This document shows, piece by piece, positions 8,817 to 17,025 of a stretch of DNA of 64,000 bases. The position numbers were made by a program, and so were the translations under genes. This DNA is from Actinoplanes sp. TBRC 11911 (lineage in GTDB: Bacteria > Actinomycetota > Actinomycetes > Mycobacteriales > Micromonosporaceae), in NCBI RefSeq assembly GCF_012933445.1, contig NZ_JABBNC010000031.1, forward strand, positions 1 through 64,000. Direction: 5' to 3'. The notes beneath the pieces are model-generated. The model did no database searches. It was given only the letters and a program-made list of their open reading frames with translations, and had not been told where the DNA came from. How positions within the stretch are numbered: the first letter of the stretch is position 1; each line of letters starts with the position of its first letter.

Positions 8817-10532
8817 ATGTCCGACATCTCGCGGCATGAGCGTGACCCGGGGATCGATCCACCCGAATGGGGACCTCATCACCATCGGTCACCGGAGAAC
8901 AGCCTCAGCCGCTTGATGCTCGCCGCGTCCGTGGTGCTGATCCTGGTCGCCGTGGCCGGCGGCACCACGTGGTGGATGTACACGCGCGACCCGGTCGCCG
9001 ACCCGTCGCAGTCGTTGACGCGGCCGTCCGGCACGTCGTGCCCGCCCGCGGCCCTCCGCGTCGCCGCCGCCCCCGAGATCGCGCCGGTCGTCCGTGACGC
9101 GGCCACCACCATCGGCCCGCCGCGGGGTGGCTGCCCCGCCGTCGAGGTGGTCGCCGAGGAGCCGTTCGCCACCGTGTCCGGCCAGCGCAAACCCGACGTG
9201 TGGATCCCGTCGAGCAGCGTGTGGCTGGGCATGAGCTTCGGGACGGCGTACGAGACGAAAGGCGCACCCCTCGCCCGTACGCCCATCGTCCTCGCCGCAC
9301 CCACCGTGTTGAAGGGCGTGTACGCGAAGGGTGACAAGACGTCGTGGGCCGGCCTCACGACGGCGGCCGCCGAGCAGCGTCTGCCCGCGGTGTCCATGCC
9401 GGACGCGGAACGCAGCACGGTCGGCATGCTGTCGGTGCTCGCGGTCAACAAGGCGATGGAGCACACCACCGCGGACAAGGGGATCGCCGAGCTCAAGGCG
9501 CTCACGCTGCGCAGCCGGCTCACCGAGACCGGCGCGGACGCCGCGTCGATGCTGGCCAAGGTCGCCGGCGAGTGGAACGCGAGCAAGGTGGTCGACAACT
9601 TCGGCGTGTTCCCGACGACGGAACAGCAGCTCAAGGCGTATCAGAACGCCGGGCACACGGTGGCGCTCGCCGGTGCGTATCCCACCGACGCGGTGGTCGA
9701 GGTGGACTATCCGTTCGCGGTGGCCCGGGGGACCGAGCATGGTGATCTGGCCGAGCGGTTACGGTCGGCGATCGGGCGCACGCAGCTGACCGACGCCGGG
9801 TTCCGCACGTCCGCCGAGAAGAACGCGGTCGCGATCCCCACCGATCCGCGCGCGCTCCTGGCGAAGACTCGTGCCTGGGCCGGGTACCGCTCGCTGGCCT
9901 CCCAGGTCCTGTTGCTGATCGACACGTCCGGCTCGATGAACGACAAGATCAAGGACGCGTCCGGCCGGGAGACCACGCGGGCGGCGCTGTTGCGGGCGTC
10001 CGGCCAGGCGGCGTCGGAGTTGTTCGGCGACGATACGAGCATCGGCATGTGGTATTTCGGGGCCGCCGCGCCGACGAGCCCCGCGCACCGCGAGATCGTG
10101 CCGTTCGGCCCGGTGACGGCGGACATCTCCGGCAAACCGCGCCGTGACGTGCTGGCGTCGGCGATGGAGGGTTATCGGGCCGAGACCACGGCCGGGACGC
10201 CGCTGTATCAGTCGGTGCTGGACGCGACCGCCGAGATGCAGGCGAAGGTCAAACCGGGCACCGCGACGTTCATCGTGGTCCTGACCGACGGCGCCGACGG
10301 CGAGTCCCGTTTCGCGATGACCGAGGGCCAGTTCCAGGACCGGTTGAAAGCCGAGATCGACCCGGCCGCCCCGGTCTCGATCATCGCGGTCGGGTACGGT
10401 CCGGACGCCAACATGAAGGCACTGTCCAACATGGCCAGCACGACGGGCGGAACGGCGATTCCCGCGACGAACTCAGCCGACCTGGCGTCGGGCATAGCGA
10501 AGGCGTTCCTGGCGGCGCACTCCGGAAAGTAG
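8817..10532 (+). CDS. Membrane-anchored substrate-binding/VWA domain protein
   Basis: A 571-residue protein. A single membrane segment (residues about 34-56) follows a short cytoplasmic tail. The middle part (about 75-340) resembles a bacterial extracellular solute-binding fold, with VWIPSSSVWLG and VDYPFAVARGTEHGDLAERL. The C-terminal VWA domain (about 360-565) has the metal-site motif LLIDTSGSMNDK (DxSxS) and VVLTDGADG. Similar combined proteins are common in actinobacteria and have no settled function. It ends directly against the convergent desaturase gene, with no gap and no visible terminator. Confidence 0.85.
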   Translation: MSDISRHERDPGIDPPEWGPHHHRSPENSLSRLMLAASVVLILVAVAGGTTWWMYTRDPVADPSQSLTRPSGTSCPPAALRVAAAPEIAPVVRDAATTIGPPRGGCPAVEVVAEEPFATVSGQRKPDVWIPSSSVWLGMSFGTAYETKGAPLARTPIVLAAPTVLKGVYAKGDKTSWAGLTTAAAEQRLPAVSMPDAERSTVGMLSVLAVNKAMEHTTADKGIAELKALTLRSRLTETGADAASMLAKVAGEWNASKVVDNFGVFPTTEQQLKAYQNAGHTVALAGAYPTDAVVEVDYPFAVARGTEHGDLAERLRSAIGRTQLTDAGFRTSAEKNAVAIPTDPRALLAKTRAWAGYRSLASQVLLLIDTSGSMNDKIKDASGRETTRAALLRASGQAASELFGDDTSIGMWYFGAAAPTSPAHREIVPFGPVTADISGKPRRDVLASAMEGYRAETTAGTPLYQSVLDATAEMQAKVKPGTATFIVVLTDGADGESRFAMTEGQFQDRLKAEIDPAAPVSIIAVGYGPDANMKALSNMASTTGGTAIPATNSADLASGIAKAFLAAHSGK

Positions 10533-11972
10533 TCAGCGAGCCGGGCCGATCTCGTCGGCCACCATCTGCGCGGAGAGGGTCACCATGGGCAGGCCGCCGC
10601 CCGGGTGGACCGAGCCGCCGACCAGGTAGAGGTTGCCGACCGGACCTTTGTTCGGGGGGCGCACCAGGGTCGCCGCCGTGCCGTAGATGGCGCCGCCCGG
10701 GGCCCCCGCCGACACGGCCAGGTCGTGCGGGGTGCGGGTCTCCATGAACAGCAGACGGTCGCGCACCTCCACGCCCCGGCCGGCGAGCACATTCAAGACA
10801 TGCCGCCCGTACGCCTCGGCCAGCCCCGGACGCTGCCAGTCCACGGCCGACCAGGCCGTACCGTGGCGCGGGGCGTTGACCAGGACGAACCAGGCTTCGG
10901 AGTCCGGCGGATGCACAGCCGGATCGTTCGCCCGCGTCACGAAGATCGTCGGGTCGGAGGCCAGCGTGGCCCGGCGCCCGGCGGAACCGAAGATCGCGTC
11001 GAACTCGGCGTGGTAGTAGCGCGGGAAGAAGACGTTGTGGTGGGCCAGCGCCGGCGTCCGACCGCGCACGCCGAGGAGAAGCACAAAACCGGCCAGGCTC
11101 CGGTCGCTGAGGCGGGCCAGCCGCGACGGCGTGGGCAGCAGGTCGCGGTAGACGGTCAGGGCGTCCACGTTGGACACCACAAAGTCAGCGGCTTCGAAAC
11201 CACCGTCGGCCAGCCGGACTCCGGTCACGCGGGTGGGCTGATTCGAAACCGAAATTTCCGAAATTTCGGAGTTTAGGTGGATGGCCACGCCCAGGGATTT
11301 GCAGCGGGCCGCCAAATCGGACGCCAGCGTGCCTAAACCGCCGGGCAGATACCAGCCGCCAAATTCCAGCTCGGCATACGGGATCGCGGCCAAGGCGGCC
11401 GGCGCGCGTCGTGGGTCGGCGCCGGCGTACGTCGCGTAGCGCTCCGCCATCATCCGCAACCGCGGATCCCGGAGGTAGTGCCAGGCGAGGTCGCTCAGCG
11501 TGCGGCGCGGCGCGATCGCCGCCAGGTCGCCCACGCGCCAGGACAGGGCCAGCAGCGACGCCGGCGTGACAGGCTTCCGCAATACCGAGCGCCACGACGC
11601 GCGCCAGATGTGCTCGGCCCGCCCCCAGAAGCGGTGCCAGTCGGCGGCCGCGGCCGGGCCCAAGGCGGCCGTGATGCGGCCCAGGAATTCCTCGTGCGAC
11701 GAGCACGAATCGAGGACCGTGCCGTCCGGGAAAACGTGCCGCACGATCGGGTCGAGCGCCTCGGCCCCGGCCGGCAACGAGTCGAAGACCTGCGGCAACG
11801 TCAGCAGGCTCGGCCCGGTGTCGAAGACGAACCCGTCCCGCGAGTAGACGCCCAGCTTCCCGCCCGGCACCGCCGCGCGTTCGTGCACCACGACCTCGTG
11901 CCCGGCCGACGCCAACCGGATCGCCGCGGTCAGCCCGCCGACGCCCGCCCCGATGACCACGATGCGGCTCAT
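10533..11972 (-). CDS. CrtI/CrtD-type carotenoid desaturase
   Basis: A 479-residue FAD-dependent desaturase of the phytoene desaturase family. The dinucleotide motif VIGAGVGGLTAAIRLASAG is at residues about 4-22, and the C-terminal family signature NLYLVGGSVHPGGGLPMV is present. Next to CruF- and CruG-like genes, a C-3',4' desaturase (CrtD) role on an acyclic end group is more likely than phytoene desaturation, but the sequence alone does not decide. ATG 11972 was chosen because it starts the Rossmann fold; upstream codons overlap the spacer to the glycosyltransferase. It is the last gene of a nine-gene run. Confidence 0.85.
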   Translation of the reverse strand: MSRIVVIGAGVGGLTAAIRLASAGHEVVVHERAAVPGGKLGVYSRDGFVFDTGPSLLTLPQVFDSLPAGAEALDPIVRHVFPDGTVLDSCSSHEEFLGRITAALGPAAAADWHRFWGRAEHIWRASWRSVLRKPVTPASLLALSWRVGDLAAIAPRRTLSDLAWHYLRDPRLRMMAERYATYAGADPRRAPAALAAIPYAELEFGGWYLPGGLGTLASDLAARCKSLGVAIHLNSEISEISVSNQPTRVTGVRLADGGFEAADFVVSNVDALTVYRDLLPTPSRLARLSDRSLAGFVLLLGVRGRTPALAHHNVFFPRYYHAEFDAIFGSAGRRATLASDPTIFVTRANDPAVHPPDSEAWFVLVNAPRHGTAWSAVDWQRPGLAEAYGRHVLNVLAGRGVEVRDRLLFMETRTPHDLAVSAGAPGGAIYGTAATLVRPPNKGPVGNLYLVGGSVHPGGGLPMVTLSAQMVADEIGPAR

Positions 11973-12012
11973 GGCCACCGCCTTGCCCGAGTGAGGTCGG
12001 CGCCGACACCCG

Positions 12013-13110
12013 TCATACCGGCCGCCCCCGCCAGGTGAGTGTGCCGCGACGGTGCACGCGGAAGGAGCGCGCCACCAACCACGCGAAAACCGCGATCGAA
12101 GCCGGCTGCGCCCAGGCGTCGGGCCAGGCACGGCCGGAGGTCGCGCGGGCGGTCACCACCCGGCCGGCGACGCCGAGCAGGTACGCGACCAGCGCGAGCA
12201 CGCCCCACGAGACGCTCCCGAAGGCCAGCAGCAGCACGGCGGCGAGGGGTGGGGAGGCGTACAGGAGGAGCAGGGTGACCACGACGATGCCGGCGCCGGG
12301 GGCGGAGCCGAACGACGCCCAGAGCGACTTGCTGTAGCCGGCCACCAACGACGGCCAGGACGTGTACATCTCGCAGGTCGCCACCGGTGACGCGTCCGCC
12401 AGCGCGATGCGGCCGCCGGACCGCTTGATCGCCCGGGCCAGCGCGACGTCCTCCAGAACTGAGTCGAGCACCGCCGCGTGACCGCCCGCGACCGCATAGC
12501 CGGCACGGTCCGCTACCAGCCATTGCCCGCCCGCAGCGGCCAGTGACGGCCGGGGCGAGCGTTCCATCGCGCGTAACGGCAGGAACGTCAGCCAGGACCA
12601 TTGCAGCAGCGGCTGGACCAGCCGCCCGGCGCCGGTGATCTTCGGATAGGGCGACAGCAGCGTGACACCCGTCCGGCGCAGCAATCCGACGGCGGCCGCC
12701 ACGGCGTCGGGAGCCAGGACCACGTCGGCGTCCACAAAGGATATGACGGTCGCTTCGGAGGCGGCGTCGGCCAACTGCCGGCACGCGTACGGCTTCCCGA
12801 GCCACCCCGCCGGTAGCGGCGCGCCACTCAGCAGATGGACCTTGTCGCCGGCCAGCGCGCGCACCACCGCCGCGGTGTCATCGGTCGAGTTGTCGTCCAA
12901 AACCCAGATCTCCAGGTCCGGTACGCCTCGCTGAGCCAGCAACGCGTTCAGGCACGGGCCGACACGGTCCGCCTCGTTACGCAGTGGCAGCAGCACCGCG
13001 ACCTTCTCCGCCGTCACCGCACCGCCGGCGGGCACCCGCCGGAGGAGTAACGAATTGATCACCGTGTGCGCGAACAGCGCCACCCACGGGAGCAGGACCA
13101 GCCACTTCAC
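12013..13110 (-). CDS. Family 2 glycosyltransferase, CruG-like
   Basis: A 365-residue membrane-associated GT2 glycosyltransferase. An N-terminal hydrophobic segment precedes the catalytic domain, with LLPLRNEADRVGPC, the acidic motif WVLDDNSTDDT and the DxD-type ISFVDADVVLAP. Two or three C-terminal transmembrane segments follow (about 270-350). This layout matches CruG-type carotenoid 2'-O-glycosyltransferases, and the CruF-like neighbour supports it. GTG 13110 overlaps the stop of cruF as GTGA, so the two are translationally coupled. An upstream in-frame ATG would run deep into cruF and was rejected. Confidence 0.8.
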   Translation of the reverse strand: MKWLVLLPWVALFAHTVINSLLLRRVPAGGAVTAEKVAVLLPLRNEADRVGPCLNALLAQRGVPDLEIWVLDDNSTDDTAAVVRALAGDKVHLLSGAPLPAGWLGKPYACRQLADAASEATVISFVDADVVLAPDAVAAAVGLLRRTGVTLLSPYPKITGAGRLVQPLLQWSWLTFLPLRAMERSPRPSLAAAGGQWLVADRAGYAVAGGHAAVLDSVLEDVALARAIKRSGGRIALADASPVATCEMYTSWPSLVAGYSKSLWASFGSAPGAGIVVVTLLLLYASPPLAAVLLLAFGSVSWGVLALVAYLLGVAGRVVTARATSGRAWPDAWAQPASIAVFAWLVARSFRVHRRGTLTWRGRPV

Positions 13111-13856
13111 CGGAACCGCCGGCGCGCGGCCAAGGGGATCACCACGGCGCCCATCACGATGCCGCCCCACAGCGCGGACGCCGGAAGGCCGAGGAAAACC
13201 GCGTGGGCGAGCACCGACGAAGCGTACGTCCAAAACCAGAGCGTGATGATCGGCGCGTCACTCCGGAGGGGTCGTTCGATGGCCCGTTGGCCGAGGACGG
13301 CCAGGGCCGTCATGAGGACCAGCGCGAACCCGAGCCAGCCCAGGTAGTTGCCGATCGGGATACCCGGCACGCCGGGTAACGCGGGCGTGGGCGACTGCCA
13401 GCGCCAGTAACCCTCGGCGACCATCTGCGGATCGAGGAAGAGGTCCCAGGCGGCCAGGCCGACGGCGGCCGTGACGATGCGCAGCCACGGGCGCCGCGTC
13501 AGCCGGACGGCGGCGAGCCAGGCGGGCCACGCCATCCAGGTCCAGGCCAGCGGGATGATCAGCGGGACGCCGAGGAGCTTGGGCCCGAGCCTGCCCGAAT
13601 AGTCGTAGGTGCCGAACGGGAAGCTCGTCGCGACGCCGAGCGCCTCGACCGCGAAACCACCCAGTGTCGCGGTGCCGACCAGCGCGAGGGCCGCGCGGGT
13701 GCCCCGGGTGAGCAGGGCATGCGACACCGACAGCAGGTACCCGAGCAGCACGGTCGCCACGGTCAGGCCGGCCCGGACGTCACCGCCGGTCAGTGGATAG
13801 CAGATCTGGCACAGGACCAGGACGGCCAGCAGAATCCACGGAAGGCGGTGACGCAA
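13107..13856 (-). CDS. cruF: CruF-type carotenoid 1',2'-hydratase (carotenoid biosynthesis protein)
   Basis: A 249-residue integral membrane protein with about seven hydrophobic helices. It carries the CruF/DUF422 family features FPFGTYDYSGRLGPKLLGVP and a second acidic stretch, AAWDLFLDPQMVAEGYW. CruF adds water across the 1',2' double bond of an acyclic carotenoid end, the step that creates the hydroxyl used by CruG. There is no ATG or GTG near the expected N-terminus, so I use TTG 13856, 4 nt after the GNAT stop; this start is the least certain in the operon. Confidence 0.8.
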   Translation of the reverse strand: MRHRLPWILLAVLVLCQICYPLTGGDVRAGLTVATVLLGYLLSVSHALLTRGTRAALALVGTATLGGFAVEALGVATSFPFGTYDYSGRLGPKLLGVPLIIPLAWTWMAWPAWLAAVRLTRRPWLRIVTAAVGLAAWDLFLDPQMVAEGYWRWQSPTPALPGVPGIPIGNYLGWLGFALVLMTALAVLGQRAIERPLRSDAPIITLWFWTYASSVLAHAVFLGLPASALWGGIVMGAVVIPLAARRRFR

Positions 13857-13860
13857 CGGG

Positions 13861-14439
13861 TCACATGCCGACGATGCCGGGGGCGTCCTCGGCGGCCCGC
13901 TCGGTGACCGGGAGCGTACGCCCCAGGATCGCGAACGCGCGCTCGTCGCCGGGGAAGATGAAGTCGCGCAGCACATCGACGAAACCGAACCGGCGATACA
14001 GCCGCCAGGCCCGCGAACGCTGCTCGTCGGCCTCCGGCGTGGACAACAGCACGGTCGATCCCTCGGCCATCGCGAGCAGGGCGCGCAACTGGCGCGCGCC
14101 GACGCCGTGGCCCTGCGCGGCCGGGCGGACGTGCAGCTCGACGACCTCGAAGGTGTCGGTCAGCCAGTACGCCCGGGACGGGTCGTCGAGCGCGCTGCGC
14201 ACCTGGTCGTGCCACCACTGGCCGGGGCCGGACGTGTACCCGTACCCGAAACCGGCCAGGCGGCCGTCCGTGGTGAGGGTGGCCACCGCGCGGAAACCGG
14301 GGCGGCGCACGTGGGCACCGATGTAACCGCGCCGGGTCTGCAGCAGCTCCTGGCGGTAGCCCATCGCCTCGCCGTAGACGTCCACCACGTCGTCCAGCCG
14401 CCGCAGCAGATCGTCCGGCTGCCACGCCACGAGCCTCAT
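13861..14439 (-). CDS. GNAT-family N-acetyltransferase
   Basis: A 192-residue GNAT protein. The acetyl-CoA binding motif A is VVELHVRPAAQGHGVGARQL (residues about 104-123), followed by a C-terminal strand-helix pair with LYRRFGFVDVLRDF. ATG 14439 overlaps the stop of the CrtA-like gene as ATGA. Its place in the middle of a carotenoid operon is unusual. It may modify the glycosylated carotenoid or simply have been caught in the operon; I cannot tell which. Confidence 0.85.
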   Translation of the reverse strand: MRLVAWQPDDLLRRLDDVVDVYGEAMGYRQELLQTRRGYIGAHVRRPGFRAVATLTTDGRLAGFGYGYTSGPGQWWHDQVRSALDDPSRAYWLTDTFEVVELHVRPAAQGHGVGARQLRALLAMAEGSTVLLSTPEADEQRSRAWRLYRRFGFVDVLRDFIFPGDERAFAILGRTLPVTERAAEDAPGIVGM

Positions 14440-15089
14440 CGGTTCCGTCCCGCCTCTTCCTCGGCCACCCAGCCCAGCACCGAACGGTCGCCGCTGATCT
14501 CGCGCACCGCGAACCGGGCGAAGAGGTCCTCCGCATACCACCGGTCGGCGGGTGTACGCGCGATCACCGCGCGGTGCTCCGGCTGACGGTACGCGAAGCG
14601 GGTCAGGTCCGACGAGCCGCGCCACACGCTCACCGTGCCTTGCCAGCCGATCGGCGCTTCCCCCATGCCGAAATGGGCCAGGAGCCCGGGCGCTTTGTCC
14701 AGCTCTGTGGCGACCGGGGGGATGGCGCGCCAGAAGGTCAGAGCTTTGGCCGGGCGCAGGCGGGCGCGGGTCAGAGCGAGAACCATGCCGCCGGGATCCG
14801 TGGTGGGTGTCCCGAACGGTTCGGTGCCTGACCAGCGGCCCCGGCTGGACAGCAAAGCGAGGTCGACCCGGCAGTGGGCCGTCGCCAGGCGGTCCCAGCC
14901 TGGGAACAAAACCGGTGAATCGCTAACGGTGATTGCGGCGTACCGGGTGAGATCGGCGTCCGAGGGCCGGAAACCCCTCGCGGTGCCGACGAACTTCGCG
15001 AACGACGCGTGCGGCGGCCTGCGGGACAGCGCCATGCGGAAGAAGGCCGGGGCCACACGGCGTACCCGCCAGACATGCAGGGTGATCAA
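14436..15089 (-). CDS. CrtA-like (spheroidene monooxygenase-type) protein
   Basis: A 217-residue protein that resembles the spheroidene monooxygenase (CrtA) family: RGRWSGTEPFG, LTRARLRPAKALTFWRAIP, GMGEAPIGWQGTVSVWR and a C-terminal RWYAEDLFARFAV follow the family pattern in order. CrtA introduces keto groups on acyclic carotenoids, so it could oxidise the same end group that CruF and CrtD act on. Assignment is by remembered family pattern. It overlaps both neighbours by 4 nt (ATGA at each junction), so its translation is coupled on both sides. Confidence 0.7.
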   Translation of the reverse strand: MITLHVWRVRRVAPAFFRMALSRRPPHASFAKFVGTARGFRPSDADLTRYAAITVSDSPVLFPGWDRLATAHCRVDLALLSSRGRWSGTEPFGTPTTDPGGMVLALTRARLRPAKALTFWRAIPPVATELDKAPGLLAHFGMGEAPIGWQGTVSVWRGSSDLTRFAYRQPEHRAVIARTPADRWYAEDLFARFAVREISGDRSVLGWVAEEEAGRNR

Positions 15090-15559
15090 GCGACGTCGGC
15101 CTCGAGGCCGTCGGTTACCCGGACGAGTTCGGCATAAGAGATCGGAAAGACCGCTCGCGGTACGCCTCCGGCAGCCCAGATCACCGGAAACCTCGCGAGG
15201 TCCCGGTCGACCACGGTCCGCACCGGCTTCGGATGGCCGAGCGGCGCGACCCCGCCGATCGCCTGGCCGGTGTGCTCGCGGACGAACTCCGGGGTGGCGC
15301 GGCGCAGCCGGGTGATGCCCAACGCGGCGGCGACGCGATCCGTGTCGACCCGATGCGCGCCCGAGGTCAGCACCAGCAACGGCTCGCCGTCGGCGTCGAA
15401 GATCAGCGAGTTGGCGATCTGCCCGACCTCGACACCGAGGGCGGCGGCGGCCGCGGCGGCGGTGTGCACGGCCTCGTCGAGGATGACCACTTCGGGCGCG
15501 TTGCCCCCGGCCGCGGCCAGCGCGCCGCGCACTGCCGTCACGTTGGGATGTGAGTCCAT
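15086..15559 (-). CDS. YbaK/EbsC-type aminoacyl-tRNA deacylase
   Basis: A 157-residue YbaK-domain protein, the stand-alone editing fold that removes wrongly attached amino acids from tRNA. Typical segments are VEVGQIANSLIFDADG, the strand LLVLTSGAHRVDTDRV and GQAIGGVAPLGHPKPV, which holds the conserved GGVxPxG loop. ATG 15559 begins 4 nt after the SDR stop and the gene ends in an ATGA overlap with the CrtA-like gene. It has no obvious link to carotenoids and may be a passenger in the operon. Confidence 0.85.
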   Translation of the reverse strand: MDSHPNVTAVRGALAAAGGNAPEVVILDEAVHTAAAAAAALGVEVGQIANSLIFDADGEPLLVLTSGAHRVDTDRVAAALGITRLRRATPEFVREHTGQAIGGVAPLGHPKPVRTVVDRDLARFPVIWAAGGVPRAVFPISYAELVRVTDGLEADVA

Positions 15560-15563
15560 CCGG

Positions 15564-16367
15564 TCATTCTGCCCGGACCGCTGCCTCGCTGGCCTCCCAT
15601 AATCGGGCGGCGACGGCCGGGTCACTCGCGTGTGCGGCCGGTTGCGTGGGTTCGCGGCCGACGTAGTAGGCGCCGTTGACCAGGCGGTCGGCGGGGGCGG
15701 TGGCGAGCCAGACCAGTTGCTCGCCGGCCCGGTCCGCCGGAACCAGGCCGGGGGCGTACCGGTAGAAGAGGCGTACCAGGGGGCCCTCGCCGAAGTTGCT
15801 GCGGACCACGCCCGGGTGGAAGGACACGCTCGTGACGTCCGGCCAGCGCCGGGCCAGTTCCGCGGCGAACAGGACGTTGGCCGCCTTCGCCGCGCCGTAG
15901 CGATGCCGGTAGCCGGGGTCCTTGTGGAAGTCGGCGGGGTCGGGCCGGCCGTCGTGGTGCGCGCGGGACGAGGTGGTGACGACCCGGGCGCCGCTCAGGC
16001 AATCGCGTAACAGGGTGGTCAGCAGGAACGGGCCCAGGTGGTTGCTCTGGATCGCGGCCTCGTAGCCGTCCCCGGTCACCCGGTAGTCCTTGATCATGCC
16101 GCCGGCGTTGTTCGCGAGGACGTCGATCGTCTTGACCTCGTCGTGTAATCGGGCGGCCAGATCGCGTACCTGGGAAAGGTCTTCGAAGTCGGCCTGCGCG
16201 CAGGCGGGCTTGCCACCGCCGGCCTTGGTGACGCGTTCGACCGCCTCGGCCAGGCGGCGGGGATGGCGGCCGATCAGGAAGACCCGGTCGCCGCGGGCGG
16301 CGAACTGCTCGGCCGCGGCGAGACCGATTCCGGAACTCGCACCGGTGATGACAACGGATAAATCCAT
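15564..16367 (-). CDS. Short-chain dehydrogenase/reductase
   Basis: A 267-residue NAD(P)-dependent SDR. It has TGASSGIG (residues about 8-15), NNAGG in the fourth strand region, a Ser in VVTTSSRAHH and the catalytic pair YGAAK (the YxxxK motif). The C-terminal part resembles the retinol dehydrogenase-like group that acts on hydrophobic alcohols. A good ribosome binding site (AAAGGAG) precedes ATG 16367 and overlaps the end of the response regulator. In this operon it could oxidise or reduce a terpenoid alcohol, an inference from context only. Confidence 0.88.
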   Translation of the reverse strand: MDLSVVITGASSGIGLAAAEQFAARGDRVFLIGRHPRRLAEAVERVTKAGGGKPACAQADFEDLSQVRDLAARLHDEVKTIDVLANNAGGMIKDYRVTGDGYEAAIQSNHLGPFLLTTLLRDCLSGARVVTTSSRAHHDGRPDPADFHKDPGYRHRYGAAKAANVLFAAELARRWPDVTSVSFHPGVVRSNFGEGPLVRLFYRYAPGLVPADRAGEQLVWLATAPADRLVNGAYYVGREPTQPAAHASDPAVAARLWEASEAAVRAE

Positions 16368-16377
16368 GCCTGCTCCT

Positions 16378-17025
16378 TTATTCGGCGCGCAGGAAGAGGA
16401 GGACCGCCAGGACGCGGCGGGACTCGGCGCCGGTCGCCGGGATGCCCAGCTTTCCGAAGATCGTCGAGACGTATTTCTCCACCGCGCGCAGCGTGATGAC
16501 GAGACGGTCGGCGATGCCCTGATTGGAGTGACCCGTGGCCATCAGTTCCAGCACCTCACGCTCGCGCGGCGTCAGCCGCTGCAGCGGATCGTCCGGGCGC
16601 GGGCGCGACACCAGTGCCGAGACGATCATCGGGTCGACCGCGGTGCCGCCGGCCGCGACCCGGTGCACCGCGCCGACGAAATCGGCCACGTCGCTGATGC
16701 GGTCCTTGAGCAGATATCCGGCGCCGTCGGCCGAGTCCGCGAACAGACGCAAGGCCAGGGCCGGCTCGACGTACTGGGAAAGCACGAGGACCCGGACGCC
16801 GGGGTGGGCGGCCCGGATCGCCACCGCCGCGCGCAGCCCCTCGTCGGTGTGCGTGGGCGGCATCCGGATGTCGACGATCGCCACCTCCGGTTGCAGCGCG
16901 CCCACCGCCCGGTGCAGCTCCTCCGCGTCGCCGCAGCGCGCGACCACGTCGAACCCGGCGTCGCCGAGCAACCGGGCGATCCCCTCCCGGAGCAGCACGC
17001 TGTCCTCGGCGATGACTACCCGCAC
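16378..17025 (-). CDS. NarL-family response regulator
   Basis: A 215-residue response regulator. The receiver domain has the acidic pair in VVIAEDSVLLREG and the phosphoacceptor Asp52 in VAIVDIRMPP. The C-terminal LuxR-type HTH (LTPREREVLELMATGHSNQG, residues about 148-167) binds DNA. GTG 17025 was chosen because it begins the receiver strand, has GGAG upstream and overlaps the kinase stop by 10 nt. The cognate kinase lies immediately upstream, and the genes for the SDR and carotenoid enzymes follow after 10 nt. Confidence 0.93.
   Translation of the reverse strand: MRVVIAEDSVLLREGIARLLGDAGFDVVARCGDAEELHRAVGALQPEVAIVDIRMPPTHTDEGLRAAVAIRAAHPGVRVLVLSQYVEPALALRLFADSADGAGYLLKDRISDVADFVGAVHRVAAGGTAVDPMIVSALVSRPRPDDPLQRLTPREREVLELMATGHSNQGIADRLVITLRAVEKYVSTIFGKLGIPATGAESRRVLAVLLFLRAE

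Noticed and set aside
10533..12131. A longer N-terminus for the CrtD-like desaturase starting at 12131
   Set aside because: The extra 53 residues are low complexity and overlap the glycosyltransferase gene; the Rossmann fold begins right at ATG 11972.
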